Of a stretch of 64,000 nucleotides of DNA, positions 1 through 10,508 are shown in pieces. Source of the stretch: Maniola hyperantus. Its lineage: Eukaryota; Arthropoda; Insecta; Lepidoptera; Nymphalidae. Under the pieces are notes generated by a model. That model saw nothing but the letters and a program-made list of their open reading frames with translations. It made no database searches and had not been told where the DNA came from. Position 1 is the stretch's first letter. Each line of letters begins with the position of its first letter. The position numbers were made by a program, and so were the translations under genes. The DNA lies in NCBI RefSeq assembly GCF_902806685.2, contig NC_048539.1, positions 2,058,501 to 2,122,500 of the forward strand. The letters are read 5' to 3'.

Positions 1-1691
1 GCGTGACATCGGATGAGTCAAATATTGTCTAATTCATTAAACTAACTTCAATAAGCTAACACAAGTTACAACACATCTTGCTAGTTTTGCGCTATATTCG
101 CTCGTGGAATAATTCTTTTCTTCCTCTTAATCTACCGCTTCTTCTAACCGCGGAAAAGTTGTGGACAGGTCGTAAACCAATGCGAAAACTTATATTTTGG
201 AGCGAGTCACTTCGCTCAATGCATTACCGTGGAAATCGGTCGGTACATAACTTTTTATTTTCCCATTTTAGGAAGTGGCTGAGTTCGTAATGATCGCTTC
301 GGCAATAGCTATAATATATCGAGTGATTGAGAAAGTGGGTATTACATTCTTTATTTTGATAGCTTTTGCGAGGTCTTTTGAGCTGTCTAAGGCCTATCGG
401 TTGGTAATTTTACGTTCCAACTTCTACCAATAGTAGATAGAACGAGTTCTATGTAATTTTTAGGGTTCCGTCAAACATTTTGACAGATGAAGCCTCGTGG
501 TTTTGTTAAAGTCCCATAAACTGTCATGAACTGAGACGGTGCCCATCCATCAACCATTAATTATAATATTGTATAGCTGACACAATGATGTACCAAGTAG
601 GTAAAACAATTTGATATAGATATAAAAATTGACGATTTCCGTACTAGGCACTTGTCCCACCATCGACGAGGAAGCTACTAGCTATCATTGACTGATATAT
701 TACTTCGTATGGACAGGGTTATTGAACAAATAAAATGGCACCGACTCATTGGTGCGTAAATGTTAATTATGCACCAATGCAACCTCAGCGACGTCTGGAT
801 TTCAAACGGGTCGTTCGTTAGTATCTAAGAGGTGGCGCTGATTTATTTGGTTTCTAAGCCGTGAAAATTTTGTTCGCTTGACCGCTATCGATTATTTTCT
901 CGCTTATGTAACTTACAAATTGATGTATGATTCCATGTCAATAAAAGAGATCGTTGACTGTGCAGTGTGTACACTGCCGGCGAGAACTTTCTCTCTACCA
1001 GTTTTTTTTTAATGGAGCGCGCTTGTCTAGAAGATGCCTATTCACCCTTGAGTTGAAGATACCCACATTATAATCGTAGCAACAAGCGATATCAAAGAAA
1101 AATTCGATTAGCGACGCTCTCTTGGCGGTCAAAACACTCGCATAGTTTACGCAAAGATTAGGTACCTAATGTATAATACTATTGTACTAGTACTACAGTA
1201 CTACTCACCCGTGGCACTCGCACACTTGCTCACAACCCAGCGACAAAACTATCCCCATTACCCACTTGTTTCTCGTTACGTATTTGGGTCCAAATGAATT
1301 TGCGCTTCGCTCCGCGACACGATGCGACGACGCGCCTTGCTCCATACAAACTTATTTAAACTATATTTTTCACGCCGCGTCGCTCAAGTGCGCTTTGCTG
1401 CATACAAACTCATATAAACTATTCTTGTCGCGCCGCGCCGCGTTTTGCAGCGCAGCGCAAGTGCGTTGGGACCTTTAGTTTTTAGCTCAACTTGTTTCTC
1501 GCTAATCTTTGGCGGTCGGACAGCGGTCTTAGTCAAAACTATCGGTTATAAATAAAACAAGGTCATTTTCCTCACGCGAGCAATTTTACGAGGGACGTAA
1601 ACTCATGCCAGCGATATAAATGCTCCACTAGATGCGGCGCTTCGTGGTAACAACATGTTCCAATTAACATTGGTGTCCGCACTCCAATCGA
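1..1691. other. Unassigned AT-rich DNA with a GC-rich patch
   Basis: I see no gene. Most of the stretch is AT-rich and single-copy in appearance. A GC-richer patch at about 1290-1475 contains two imperfect repeats of a segment with CATACAAACT followed by GCGCCGCG-type runs. The phrase TTTCTCGCTAAT/TTTGGCGGTC recurs in altered form near 1120 and 1500, suggesting old local duplication. Open frames of 70 codons here lack recognisable domains and are treated as chance. Confidence 0.5.
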
Positions 1692-1976
1692 TCTGCTCCG
1701 ATCATATCAGTATGCTTAGTACGAAATTTTATGTCTCACCAACGTTGATAGTATTCGAGTGTCGAAACACTCCAGCGTTATAGTAAACGGGATCTTAACC
1801 TGCCTTGTTTTAAGCGCTCAAGTTTGTCTACACACCTACAGCCAGCGCTCCAAGCGGAAACGTTGTGAAATTAAAATCAGTGGTATTAAATTTTTGACTT
1901 CAATTCAAGGTTCTTAAGGTCCTTTTTACTGTGACATTATTGTGTTTCGACTCTCGATTTCGTGAGACGAACGTGA
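1692..1976. mobile_element. Family F TIR element (MITE-like), diverged
   Basis: The left end reads CTTAGTACGAAATTTTATG then TCTCACCAACG. The right end is a decayed inverted copy containing CGACTCTCGATTTCGTGAGACG. The interior GAGCGCTGGCTGTAG block (here on the minus strand) matches the copies at 20576-20870 and 55617-56348. No protein frame is visible, so it is a non-autonomous element. The superfamily is undetermined because no clear target duplication remains. Confidence 0.5.
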
Positions 1977-2170
1977 TTGAGACGTAAGACTGAGACTTAT
2001 TCTAAGCGTACTGATAGAGTCCATTTTAGACGCAGTTCGTTTGTAAAAATTAAAATTGCGCGGTAACTTTAAATTATTCTTTATTGACGTTATCATATTT
2101 GAGTACGTTTAGTACCTATAGTCTGATCTAACTTATCTATGTTTGTAGAAACGGACTGCGTCTAATACTG

Positions 2171-2326
2171 GCTTTCCACGGTAAGTACGTGATTCTGCGG
2201 ATTATCACGCATGGCCGACGACCACGGACATGCCTCGCGCTCAGACGACGACGACAACGCTACCACGTACGATATTCTTCCCATGTTCCATGGGTGTGGT
2301 CCGGAATATCACGCACCGTGGAAAGC
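2171..2326. mobile_element. 156-bp MITE with terminal inverted repeats
   Basis: The ends are GCTTTCCACGGT and its inverse ACCGTGGAAAGC. The inverted match continues inward with gaps (ACGTGATTCTGCGGA against TCCGGAATATCACGCA). The middle is CG-rich and holds a (GAC)n-like run. No coding frame and no certain target duplication were seen. Superfamily unassigned. Confidence 0.55.
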
Positions 2327-2603
2327 TAGTACAAAGTAGATTACGGTTGACAGGAGTATACATACAACTATGTTCGTTAGAACTTGTTACAATGAAGCGC
2401 CGCATCTAGTAGAACATTTGTATCGAGGCACGTAAACTCATGCGGTTCAGTTTATGGCACGCGATGGCAAAGGTTTACGGTTTACAAGTTTAAGCGACAT
2501 CGATGTGTCCTGGGCTACCCGGTATTCGGATCGCATGACATTTTATCTAACTAATGGTATCTCCCAAACTATATCAATACTATCTTCTAAAGCATTATAA
2601 ATA

Positions 2604-2758
2604 CAGTGCAACAAGGCTATCTTGGCGCGTAGCGAAAATCGGAACTAACGTTGCCGTCAAATGTCCCCTTTGTTCTTGTCTGAATATTCTAAGTCTTTGT
2701 TCTCCAACAGCGCCCCCTGTCAATGTCATTCAAGTGCCAAGAGATCCTTGTCGCACTG
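2604..2758. mobile_element. TA-flanked MITE, Tc1/mariner-like (copy 1)
   Basis: The inverted ends are CAGTGCAACAAGGCTATCTT and the inverse of CAGTGCGACAAGGATCTCTT, flanked on both sides by TA (2602-2603 and 2759-2760). A second copy of the same family lies at 8893-9048 in the opposite orientation. The TA duplication fits Tc1/mariner-type integration, which is an inference from the flanks only. At 155 bp it is non-coding. Confidence 0.6.
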
Positions 2759-2813
2759 TACCTGCACTTATAATATATTATCTGGTATTGATCAGTTGAA
2801 AGCAAAATTAGGG

Positions 2814-3000
2814 TTTTTTTTTTTTTTTTTTTAATACCCTACCAAAATGTGAAAAAAAGAAAAACACTTGTAGTGCGACTAAATCTATCTGATTGTCCAC
2901 CAGTGGTAAATTAAAACTACCTGACGATTCAAAAGCACTTGTAAAAAGTTTACTTGAATAAAACATATTCTATTCTATTCTGTTATATTCTATTCTATCT
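2814..3000. repeat. Poly-T tract, LINE-type 3' tail and (TTCTA)n
   Basis: A run of 19 T (2814-2832) is followed by AT-rich sequence. From about 2897 comes CCACCAGTGGTAAATTAA ... GATTCAAAAGCACTTGT ... CTTGAATAAAA, then a short TTCTA repeat. The same tail recurs at 8455-8580 (minus) and about 33825-33965 (plus), where it is preceded by GCCGAGTTTCTTGCTGG. This is most likely the 3' end of a lepidopteran non-LTR retrotransposon; the family is not identified. Confidence 0.45.
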
Positions 3001-3362
3001 GTCTATATCTGCTCATTTCAGTAACCACTAATGCTATGAATTTTAAATTTGGAATTAGTAGTTTTAAATATTACTTGCCCCGTATTAAAAGAATCAAAAA
3101 CATGTAGTAGGTAGATATTTCATATTATTACAAATTGTCCCTTGGTTCTTGACTAAAGATGAACCCCCACACCCCTTTTATCTCAGAACTTTGCAAAGTT
3201 CTCTCAAGATATTTTTCATAATTTTTATTTTATCCAACAGCTTTTGAGTTCTTCAGTGCCTTTTTGCCTACGCGAAATATAGAGTTATATTTACATAAAC
3301 TCTAAACATATTATATTATAGGTTAGTGTACAAGAGGTAAGTTTTCTAAGCATTTCTACGCT

Positions 3363-4740
3363 ACATTTCTGTTGCGAGTGAAAGTTTAGACAGCCTCATT
3401 TTTGTATTTTTTGAAATCTCACTTTTCCTGTTTTTGTGGTGTGGAATAAAATATAAACATACCTATATTATTTTAGTATAGTCGGTTAACCAGTGAAGTA
3501 AGTTGTCTATGCTTGAATAACGTCCTCAGCTGTCAGCTAAACTAACTTAAATCGATGTAACAGCTCTGAGTTGGCGCTAGTTGGCTGATGCTCATTACAA
3601 GTTGCCGCGTAAGCTTGCCACACTAATTACTTTCACATCGCATTTTCACTTTACACCACATTTCTGTTAAGAGTGAAAGTTTAGGCAGCCATTTTTTTTA
3701 ATTTTTCCTTTTCTGCTTTGTGGCGTGCAGTAAAGTATAAACAGACATATTTAGTATACTCGTTTAACAAGTGAAGTAAGTTTCCTATGCTTGAATAACG
3801 TTTTCAGCCCGCAGCTCTCAGCTAACTAACTTAAATCGATGTAACAGCTCCGAGTTGGCGCTAGTTAGCTGATGCTCTTTATAAGTTGCCGCGTAAACTT
3901 GCCATACTAATTACTTTCACATCGCATTTTCACTTTACATGACATTTCTGTTCAGAGTGAAAGCTTAGGCCGCCATTTTTTTTAAATTTTTCTTTTCTGC
4001 TTTGTGGCGTGCAGTAAAGTATAAACAGACATATTTAGTATACTCGGTTAACAAGTGAAGTAAGTTTCCTATGCTTGAATAACGTTTTCAGCCCGCAGCT
4101 CTCAGCTAACTTACTTAAATCGATGTAACAGCTCCGAGTTGGCGCTAGTTAGCTGATGCTCTTTATAAGTTGCCGCATAAACTTGCCACACTAATTACTT
4201 TCACATCGCATTTTCACTTTACACCACATTTCTGTTAAGAGTGAAAGTTTAGGCGGCCATTTTTTTTATTTTTTCCTTTTCTGTTTTATGGCGTGCAATA
4301 TAGTATAAACAGACATAATAAGTATACTCGGATAACAAGTGAAGTAAGTTTCCTATGCTTGAATAACGTTCTCAGCCCGCAGCCCTCAGCTAAGTTAAAT
4401 CGATGTAACTCCGAGTTGGCGCTAGTTGGCTGATGCTTATTATAAGTTGCCGCGTAAACTTGCCACAGTCAATACTTTCACACTGCATTTTCACTTTACA
4501 CTACATTTCTATTAAGATTGAAAGTTTGCGCAGCCATATTTTTTTTCTTTTTCTGTTTTTGTGGTGTGGTATGATAACGTCCTCCGTTGTCAGTTAAGTA
4601 ACCAGCTCCAAGTTGGCTCTAATTGGCTGATGCTCATTATAAGGTGCACGTAAACTTGCCGCAGTAATCACCTACTTTCACTTCGCTTTTTCACTTTACA
4701 CTACATTTCTGTTACGAGTTAAAGTCCTAAACTTTCACTC
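3363..4740. repeat. Tandem array, five units of about 285 bp
   Basis: Each unit begins ACATTTCTGTT at 3363, 3658, 3942, 4226, 4503 and (partial sixth) 4703, giving unit lengths of 295, 284, 284, 277 and 200 bp. Units share GAGTGAAAGTTTAGGC, a T-run, GTGGCGTGCAGTAAAGTATA, CCTATGCTTGAATAACG, AAATCGATGTAAC, GAGTTGGCGCTAGTT and TAATTACTTTCACATCGCA in that order. Units 2 and 3 are closest to each other and the outer units are more diverged, as expected for expansion from the middle. The fifth unit has lost about 85 bp. No open frame runs through the array. Confidence 0.85.
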
Positions 4741-4851
4741 GTCTGATGTCGTCCGTCTACCAAGTGGGGGGTCTTCCAATACTGCATCTTCATGTGCGAG
4801 GTCACCATTCCAGCACTTTAAGACCCCAACGTCTATCGGTTTTATGAGCTA

Positions 4852-5063
4852 CTAGCTGATGCCCGCGACTTCGTCCGCGTGGAATTAGGTTTTTTAAAAA
4901 TCCCGTGAGAACTCTTCGATTTTCCGGGATAAAAAGTAACCTATGTCTTTATCTACCCATGCAAAAAATCACGTCAATCCGTTGCACAGTTGCGACGTGA
5001 TTGAAGGACAAACCAACAAACCAACAAACAAACACACTTTCGCATTTATAATAAAGGTACTGA
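4852..5063 (-). mobile_element. Hel-A1 Helitron-like element, complete
   Basis: Reference copy for the Hel-A1 variant. On the minus strand it runs from a 5' TC end (TCAGTACC..TTATTATAAATGCG) through GTTTGTTTGTTGG and the conserved CTACTTTTTATCCCGG to the 3' end CGCGGACGAAGTCGCGGGC-ATCAGCTAG. The host bases are A before and T after. A 5' TC, a short hairpin (CGCGGAC/GTCGCG) just before a CTAG end, and A|T insertion without duplication are the marks of Helitrons. Non-coding elements of this type in Lepidoptera have been described as Helitron-like; assignment of this copy is by those end features. Confidence 0.8.
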
Positions 5064-5340
5064 TTTGCCCTGCCCATTGTCACTTCAGCTTCGCAATCCG
5101 TTGAGCTATGTCGGTTACTCTAGTTCTCCTACGGATCTCCTCATTTCTGATTTGATCATGTAGAGAAACTCCAAGCATAGCTCTCCATCGCCCGCTGAGT
5201 GACTCTGAGCTCTCTTATGAGGCCCAAAGTTAGCGACCATGTCTCGGATCCATACCTATGTCATCACCGTCAACAAGCATTGTTCGAAGACTTTGGTCTT
5301 CAAGCACTGAGGAATTTTGGACAAAAAGACACAAAATAAG
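5064..5340 (-). mobile_element. RTE-clade LINE reverse-transcriptase fragment
   Basis: Read on the minus strand with frameshifts, the sequence encodes the C-terminal part of an RTE-type reverse transcriptase: LIRELRVTQRAMER-type, AMLGVSLHDQIRNEEIRRRT, then TDIAQRIAKLK and QWAGH. In-frame stops and shifts show it is dead. It is a fragment of the same subfamily found at 39350-39535 and 57080-57300, and abuts the 5' end of the Hel-A1 copy. Confidence 0.7.
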
Positions 5341-5643
5341 TATTACACCATACACAAATACACCAAAGCATTCGAGTTCTTTGCGTAACACCTATTCTAA
5401 CACTATAAATGAGAAGACATTCATACTTATACCCAGCAGAATTGGGTCAATAGGCCTAAACGATCGTGGCTATTATCCCGACTAGCGCACTATTTGCGTC
5501 GGTAGTAGATTCATAACGATTATTAAGCCCGTATTCATGAAGAGACACTTATGAAAGTTGGATGCCTTTGAGTGTTAATAGAGTCAATTTAATGACCTTT
5601 TGACTCAGTGATAATTACTAATGGATACTTAAGTAAAAGTAGC
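5341..5643. other. Unassigned
   Basis: No gene or repeat recognised. The sequence is AT-rich; a 75-codon frame reaching into it (5258-5485) overlaps the RTE fragment on the other strand and is not credible. Confidence 0.4.
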
Positions 5644-5855
5644 GCTGTGATAGCCTAGTGGTTGAAACGTACGCCTCTTATTTAGGAGATCGAGAGTCCG
5701 ATCCCGGTTACGCACCTCTAACTTTTTACCGACTTAGACATCCGCCTCATATTCGAGAGGTTGGGGGTTCAATCCCCCGATATTGTGCGTTTTAAACAGT
5801 TAAATATGACTTGCTTTTATGGTGAAAGAAAACATTGTGAAGAAATCTACTTGAG
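5644..5855 (+). mobile_element. SINE-A fragment, doubled tRNA-like head
   Basis: It begins CTGTGATAGCCTAGTGG (A-box-like, TRGCNNAGTGG) with a degraded B box GAGTCCGATCCC. A second B-box-like GGGGTTCAATCCC follows about 70 bp later, and then the SINE-A body (GTGCGTTTTAAACAG, TATGACTTGCTTTTATGG). This suggests a second SINE head fused onto a truncated first copy. Compare the intact copy at 26176-26488. Confidence 0.6.
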
Positions 5856-6277
5856 CTGCTTAAAATATTATCTGTCTACATTGATAGATCAAGCCACCAT
5901 TTTAGTTCTTCACTGTCGAAAGCAGATTCGTGGACCCCCGTGAATTGTAAACCCCCATTTTTTGTTACGCCAACGTAGATCCCCGTCGAGACCCCCAGGG
6001 GTCCACGTGGACCACTTTGGGAACCGATGCTGTAAAGATACGCTTACACGGTCAATTGAAAATTCTTAACTCCAGCAATGCGATACCCAGCAACACCTGA
6101 AAGTTTGAGCAATGTTATGTAAAATTATTGCTCCAGATTGCTCTACTTATTGCTCCAGATCGATCCATACGTGTTGCCGAGCAACTATTGCTTAAAGAGT
6201 TGCCCACGTAAGCTCACCATAAAGTTGTTATTTGAGTTAGTGTGTTAGTGAGTTGCCAGTTCCCCCTCCCCCTGGCA
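5856..6277. other. Unassigned; possible hAT-like end
   Basis: About 5925-6033 holds CCCCCAGGGGTCCACGTGGA and then CCACTTTGGGAACCGATGC, which read on the minus strand resembles the GGTTCCCAAAGTGG ends of insect hAT elements. No partner end was found. The rest shows three near-repeats of ATTGCTCCAGAT (6127-6165) and nothing else. Confidence 0.3.
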
Positions 6278-6345
6278 GAGATTTCGAGTCAGGAGTCGAA
6301 CTCGGGACCTCTCACTAATAAGACCACTGCGCCAGGGATTGTCAA
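6278..6345 (-). mobile_element. SINE-B head fragment
   Basis: Minus-strand tRNA-like head with the A box CTGGCGCAGTGG and B box GGTCCCGAGTTCGACTCC-like. It keeps only about 68 bp of the SINE-B family whose full copy is at 27599-27960. Confidence 0.5.
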
Positions 6346-6673
6346 AGACTAAAACAAACTGTTAATAATGCACATCCCTAGATATGTACAGTAAATCCTC
6401 AGATAAGCTAAATCTCGAAGCAAGCTACATTAGGAAACACATACATAATCACTCTCAATGTTCCGGCGGTCGGTGGACTGATTGCACTAATTTGGTTGGT
6501 CTGTATGTCCGAGTCACCAGTCACCCGGACATTGTCTGCGTTACGGATGTTTGTCAAACCACTTTGCCAAACTATATCAGACAGAAGATCAGTTGCTCTA
6601 ACAAATTAATCCAAGCCCTTATACGTTTCACTTGATCAACTAAATTAACAAAGTCAAATAATTTATTTAAAAA

Positions 6674-6891
6674 TAGCTGATGCCCGCGACTTCGGCCGCG
6701 TGGATTTACGTTTTTCAAAATCCCGCGGGAACTCTTTGATTTTTCGGGATAAAAAGTAGCCTGTGTGTTAATCCAGGGTATAATCAATCTCCATTTCAAA
6801 TATCAGCCAAATCCATCCAGTAGTTTTTGCGTGATTGAGTAAAACACATTCAAACATCCACACTTTCACATTTATAATATTAATTAGGATC
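6674..6891 (-). mobile_element. Hel-A3 Helitron-like element
   Basis: It shares the 3' half of Hel-A1 (CGCGGCCGAAGTCGCGGGC, TTTTTATCCCG) but has a different 5' half containing ACTACTGGATGGATTTGGCT and GTGTGGATGTTTGAATG on the minus strand. The 3' tip is mutated (CTATT instead of CTAGT). It meets the next Hel-A1 copy head to head near 6890. A second Hel-A3 copy is at 39734-39945. Confidence 0.65.
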
Positions 6892-7030
6892 AGTACCCTT
6901 ATTATAAAAGCGAAAGTGTGTTTGTTTGTTGGTTTGTCCTTCAATCACGTCGCAACGGAGCAACGGATCGACGTGATTTTTCGCTCACGTCGTCACTAAA
7001 ACGGCGGCCACGCGCATTAGCAATTTGCGG
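6890..7030 (+). mobile_element. Truncated Hel-A1 5' end fused to a MITE-G end
   Basis: Hel-A1 starts TCAGTACCCTTATTATAA at 6891 and stops near 6983 inside the GACGTGATTTTT segment. It then changes abruptly to ACTAAAACGGCGGCC and AGCAATTTGCGGGACTTATA, the right end of MITE-G (compare 25664-25831). The junction is a chimera of two unrelated families. Confidence 0.6.
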
Positions 7031-7324
7031 GACTTATAAGCAATTCTACGTACATTACTCTGTTACTTTATTGCTATAATAAAACTATTAATTTAGCATT
7101 ACAAATTAACCTCAAACCTCAGCCATGTTTAACTAAGCATGTAAAATTATGGCACATGGCTCCAACGACCATCGCACGCCCATTGCGTGTTTCAAATACT
7201 TACCTAATTATGGCGATAATTTGACGGCTAGAGTATCATAAGTATCATTTTAACGAGTTAAGTCTTAAATACACATATATATAATAGAAAATATATATTT
7301 AGATATATATAATAATATCTTAAA
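7031..7324. other. Unassigned AT-rich DNA with (TA)n
   Basis: No gene. The end of the stretch (7265-7335) is a run of ATATATATAATAGAAAATAT type, which is also the usual 5' context of Hel-C elements. Confidence 0.4.
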
Positions 7325-7555
7325 TATATATAATAGAAAAAGGTGGCTGACGGACTGATCTATCAACGTACAACTGAAAGTACTGGACGGATCGGACTGA
7401 AATTTGGCATGCAGATAGCTTTTATAACGAATACGTCATACGCGGATGCCTACATCCGCTAAGGAAAGATTTTTAAAAATTCAACCCCTGAGGGAGTGAA
7501 ATAGGGGTTTGAAATTTGCGTAGTCCACGCGGGTGAAGTCGCGAGCATAAGCTAG
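7325..7555 (+). mobile_element. Hel-C Helitron-like element
   Basis: Reference copy for Hel-C. It has a (TA)-rich start, GGCTGACGGACTGATCTATC, CTACTGGACGGATCGG, TTTGGCATGCAGATAGC, GCATCCGCTAAG, a hairpin-forming AACCCCTGAGGGAGTGAAATAGGGGTTT, then a 3' end GTCCACGCGGGTGAAGTCGC-GAGCATAAGCTAG. The 3' tip ends CTAG and is followed directly by a T that is the first base of the next element. Confidence 0.75.
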
Positions 7556-7776
7556 TCCATACTAATATTATAAATGCGAAAGTGTGTCTGTCTGTCTGTC
7601 TGTCTGCTAGCTTTTCACGGATCAACCGTTCAACCGATTTTGACGAAATTTTGTATAGAGATAGCTTACATCGCGGGGAAGGACATAGGCTACTTTTTAT
7701 CCCGGAAAATCAAAGAGTTCCCACGGGATTTTTAAAAACCCAATTCCACGCGGATGAAGTCGCGAGCATAAGCCAG
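7556..7776 (+). mobile_element. Hel-A2 Helitron-like element, head-to-tail with Hel-C
   Basis: It starts TCCATACTAATATTATAAAT at the first base after the previous CTAG, then (CTGT)n, CTAGCTTTTCACGG, CAACCGATTTTGACGAAAT, GGACATAGGCTACTTTTTAT and a 3' end GCGAGCATAAGCCAG (CCAG for CTAG). Hel-A2 shares its 3' half with Hel-A1, but its 5' half is different. No coding capacity. Confidence 0.75.
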
Positions 7777-8454
7777 TTTAATATAAATTCTCATGTAATG
7801 TAAATGTATGGAATAAATATTATTTATATGCAAAGAGTAAAATATGTCCTTGATTACTCCACGAGGCCGTGTATTTTATTTAATAGCCACCCAAAATACG
7901 AAATAATAATTATTATAATTTCACATCATATCGTAATATAAAATCGTTATTCTGAACAACTTGAAATGTTTTTAAATAATAATTCTTATTATTAAAAGAA
8001 GAGACGTAAGTATACTTTTCTATGAAATGAAAACTCAAAACTACGACAGGTACTTGGGTCAAAAGAGCGCAACTTTTCCTACTCTCGTGCTTTTATTTAG
8101 TAGTATTTTCTTGGCAAGAACGGCTACGGGCGTGGCTAATAAAAAAATGCCATATCGCTTCTAAGATCCCACTTAGACCTTATATACTGCATCACCACCG
8201 GGTTAGATCGTAGTCATTAATGAAAATGTAGTAGTAAGTTAGGTGTGTACATAATATTAAGAGCTCCACCTCGCCAACAAACTGGCCCACCAGTTTGGCA
8301 AGTTAGAAATGTAAGAGCCCTGTAAAATTAATAAGTATAAAAAAAATTTAAAAAAATTCAAGGGCTAACTTGTAATGGAACAAAACAAAATTCCCTATAT
8401 CTACTAAGTATTTTGTGGTAGTATTGAAATGAAAAATGAAAAAAATGAAAATCT
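7777..8454. other. Unassigned AT-rich DNA
   Basis: No gene or repeat recognised apart from AT-rich low-complexity runs at 7900-8000 and 8335-8360. Confidence 0.4.
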
Positions 8455-8580
8455 TTTTTATTCGTATAAACTTTTACAAGTGCTTACGAATAGTCGGATA
8501 CATCTACCACTGGTTCGGAATGCCTTTCCTGCCGAGAAGAACCAGCAAGAAACTCGGCGGTTGCTCTTTTCAAATATTTG
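8455..8580 (-). mobile_element. LINE-type 3' tail fragment
   Basis: On the minus strand: AAAAGAGCAACCGCCGAGTT, TCTTGCTGGTTCTTCTCGGC, GGCATTCCGAACCAGTGG, then ACAAGTGTTTAC-like tail. The same block occurs at about 33825-33965. This is probably the 3' end of a non-LTR retrotransposon; the family is not identified. Confidence 0.5.
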
Positions 8581-8892
8581 AAATAATATTATTTATATTA
8601 TTGCATTTAGTTCAATGGACAGCTAAACTAACATGATTATTCCAGCATTATTCTTATCAGAAACAAAACAGTGTTATGTTGACGTATCACCAGAGTAGTC
8701 CTGCGGTGTACTTATCGGACGAATTGCGATAACTCGTACAAACCGGCCTCGTTACGTCGAATGTGGCGGTTGGCAAAACGCCGCGTCCGTAATGATTGTA
8801 CACACGGAACGACGGAATACCCGCCATTTGTGTAGATGAATCTGTTTACGATGTATCGTTTATTGTCTGGCCGGAATTGGACATTATACCTA

Positions 8893-9048
8893 CAGTGTGA
8901 CAAGGCTCTTTTGGCACTTCAATGACATTGACAGTGGGGCGCTGTTGAAGAAAGGCTTAGACTATTCAAACAAAAACAAAGGGGACACTTGACGACAATT
9001 ACATTTATTCTGGTTTTTGCCACGCGCTAAAAGAGTCTTGTCGCACTG
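8893..9048. mobile_element. TA-flanked MITE, Tc1/mariner-like (copy 2)
   Basis: The ends are CAGTGTGACAAGGCTCTTTT and inverse CAGTGCGACAAGACTCTTTT, with TA on both sides (8891-8892, 9049-9050). The interior AATGACATTGACAGTGGGGCG is the inverse of the interior of the copy at 2604-2758, so the two copies lie in opposite orientation. Confidence 0.65.
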
Positions 9049-9061
9049 TATGTATTTTGTA

Positions 9062-9400
9062 CGGGCATACCGGAAGTGGACATAGGTTACTTTTTATTCC
9101 GGAAAATCAAAGAGTTCCCACGGTATTTAGATTAAACCTCAATCTACGCCTTAGACTTCGTCTAGTACTATAGTATAATAAAATAGCCTGTTTATCAGTC
9201 CGTAACTTTTTTATGGCCGATCCGTTTAATAGATTTTAATGCGATTCAGAGTTTTGCAATTTGGAAAGGGACATATACTACGTTTTGTCCCAGAAAATTA
9301 AAACTAAGTAGGTACATGGTTTTCGTTGTTTTCATATATGGGCAGGTTTCCGCATTTAAACCATACCACGGGGTTTTAAAAACGCGATTGAAGTCGCGTA
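9062..9400 (+). mobile_element. Decayed Helitron-like fragments
   Basis: 9062-9165 keeps GGACATAGGTTACTTTTTAT, ATCAAAGAGTTCCCACGG and a mutated GACTTCGTCTAGTA end. 9180-9400 is a more distant relative with AGTCCGTAACTTTTTTATGG, CCGTTTAATAGATTTTAATG and a terminal GAAGTCGCG. Both are too eroded to give exact ends. A minus-strand relative of the second lies at 21522-21714. Confidence 0.45.
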
Positions 9401-9605
9401 TCGACCTACTTATTTTTTTATAGCAAAATTAAATTGAATGCTGCCCAGCTGCGCTTGAATTTTGAATTGCGTTTTTCTAGCCTTTTACAGAAACGACGAC
9501 GACAGACGACTTTAAAATTACAAGCTAAACAAATTGAGAAACGTAATCTTCAGAGAATAAGCATTGTTTATTCAACTCTCGTGGCTATATTCCGTGTGTG
9601 TGTTT

Positions 9606-9788
9606 AGGCAATCACTGGCAATGTCAGGTGCTAGCTATACGCAGAACAATCGCGGAAATAGTTTGACAAACGCCAGAGCCGGTCGCAATCTGAATAATGG
9701 CGTGAGGCGACCCGACCGACCAAATTAGAGCAATTCGTCCGACGACTGCCGCTTAGCGTGAATGATCAAGTATGTGTTTTTGAAGTAC
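9606..9788 (+). repeat. Unexplained repeated module, copy 1a
   Basis: A segment of about 183 bp with TGTCAGGTGCTAGC, ACAATCGCGGAAATAGTTTG, ACAAACGCCAGAGCCGG, GCGCAATCTAAATGATGGCG-like, CCAAATTAGAGCAATT and CTTAGCGTGAATGATCA. It is repeated with few changes at 10013-10195. Its core (GCAATCTAAATAATGGC followed by a CGAC-rich block and GAGCAA) also matches the second pair at 10804 and 11338. No open frame, no TIRs, no poly-A. Confidence 0.7.
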
Positions 9789-10012
9789 GTATATATTTTT
9801 AGAGTGAGGTTTCAACCAAATAAAGAGTTCCCTGAACCTACTCGTATATTGAATAAATTCTGCGAAAATATCCTAAGCTACCAACCACTCACTTGGTGAA
9901 AATATAAATCCTCATTATTCCATATCCCGTGGGAATTTCGTCAAATTTGGTAGATCGAAAACTAGGTTAGTATAAATTGGTTGCAAGTCGACTTGCATGC
10001 AATTGTACGTTA

Positions 10013-10195
10013 TATGGCTGGCAATATCAGGTGCTGGCTGTAGGCAAAACAATCGCGGAAATAGTTTGACAAACGCCAGAGCCGGGCGCAATCTAAATGA
10101 TGGCGTGAGGCGACCCGACCTACCAAATTAGAGCAATTTGTCCGACGACCGCCGCTTAGCGTGAATGATCATGTATGTATTGGAGTACCTAAGTA
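10013..10195 (+). repeat. Unexplained repeated module, copy 1b
   Basis: Direct repeat of 9606-9788, 407 bp downstream, differing at scattered positions (for example GGTCGCAATCTGAAT against GGGCGCAATCTAAAT). The DNA between the copies is not repeated apart from a GAGTGAGGTTTCAACCAAAT-like tail just after each, so the duplicated unit may be about 230 bp. Confidence 0.7.
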
Positions 10196-10324
10196 TGTAT
10201 GAATTTTCAGAGTTAGGTTTCAACCGAATTTAGTGTTTCTTCGTCCTATATTATTCAAAGTTAACTTTAATAAAAATATATTCTAATCTATTCTAAAATG
10301 TATTCTATTTTCTATTGAATAAAA

Positions 10325-10508
10325 GTGGCGATGACCTAGTGGCACTATTCGGGAGGTCAGAGGTTCGATTCCTGGCATGCACCTCAAACTTTTCGGAGTT
10401 TGGTGCGTTTTAGGCAATTAAATATAACTTGCTTTAACGGTGACGGAAAACATTGTGAGGAAACCTGCATTTATGTGAAATCTGCTAATCTGCACTTGAC
10501 CAGCGTAA
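10325..10508 (+). mobile_element. SINE-A, 3'-truncated
   Basis: Head GATGACCTAGTGG with B box GAGGTTCGATTCC, then the SINE-A body CAAACTTTTCGGAGTTTGGT and AACATTGTGAGGAAACCTGC. It stops exactly where a Hel-A2 element begins at 10509. Confidence 0.65.
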
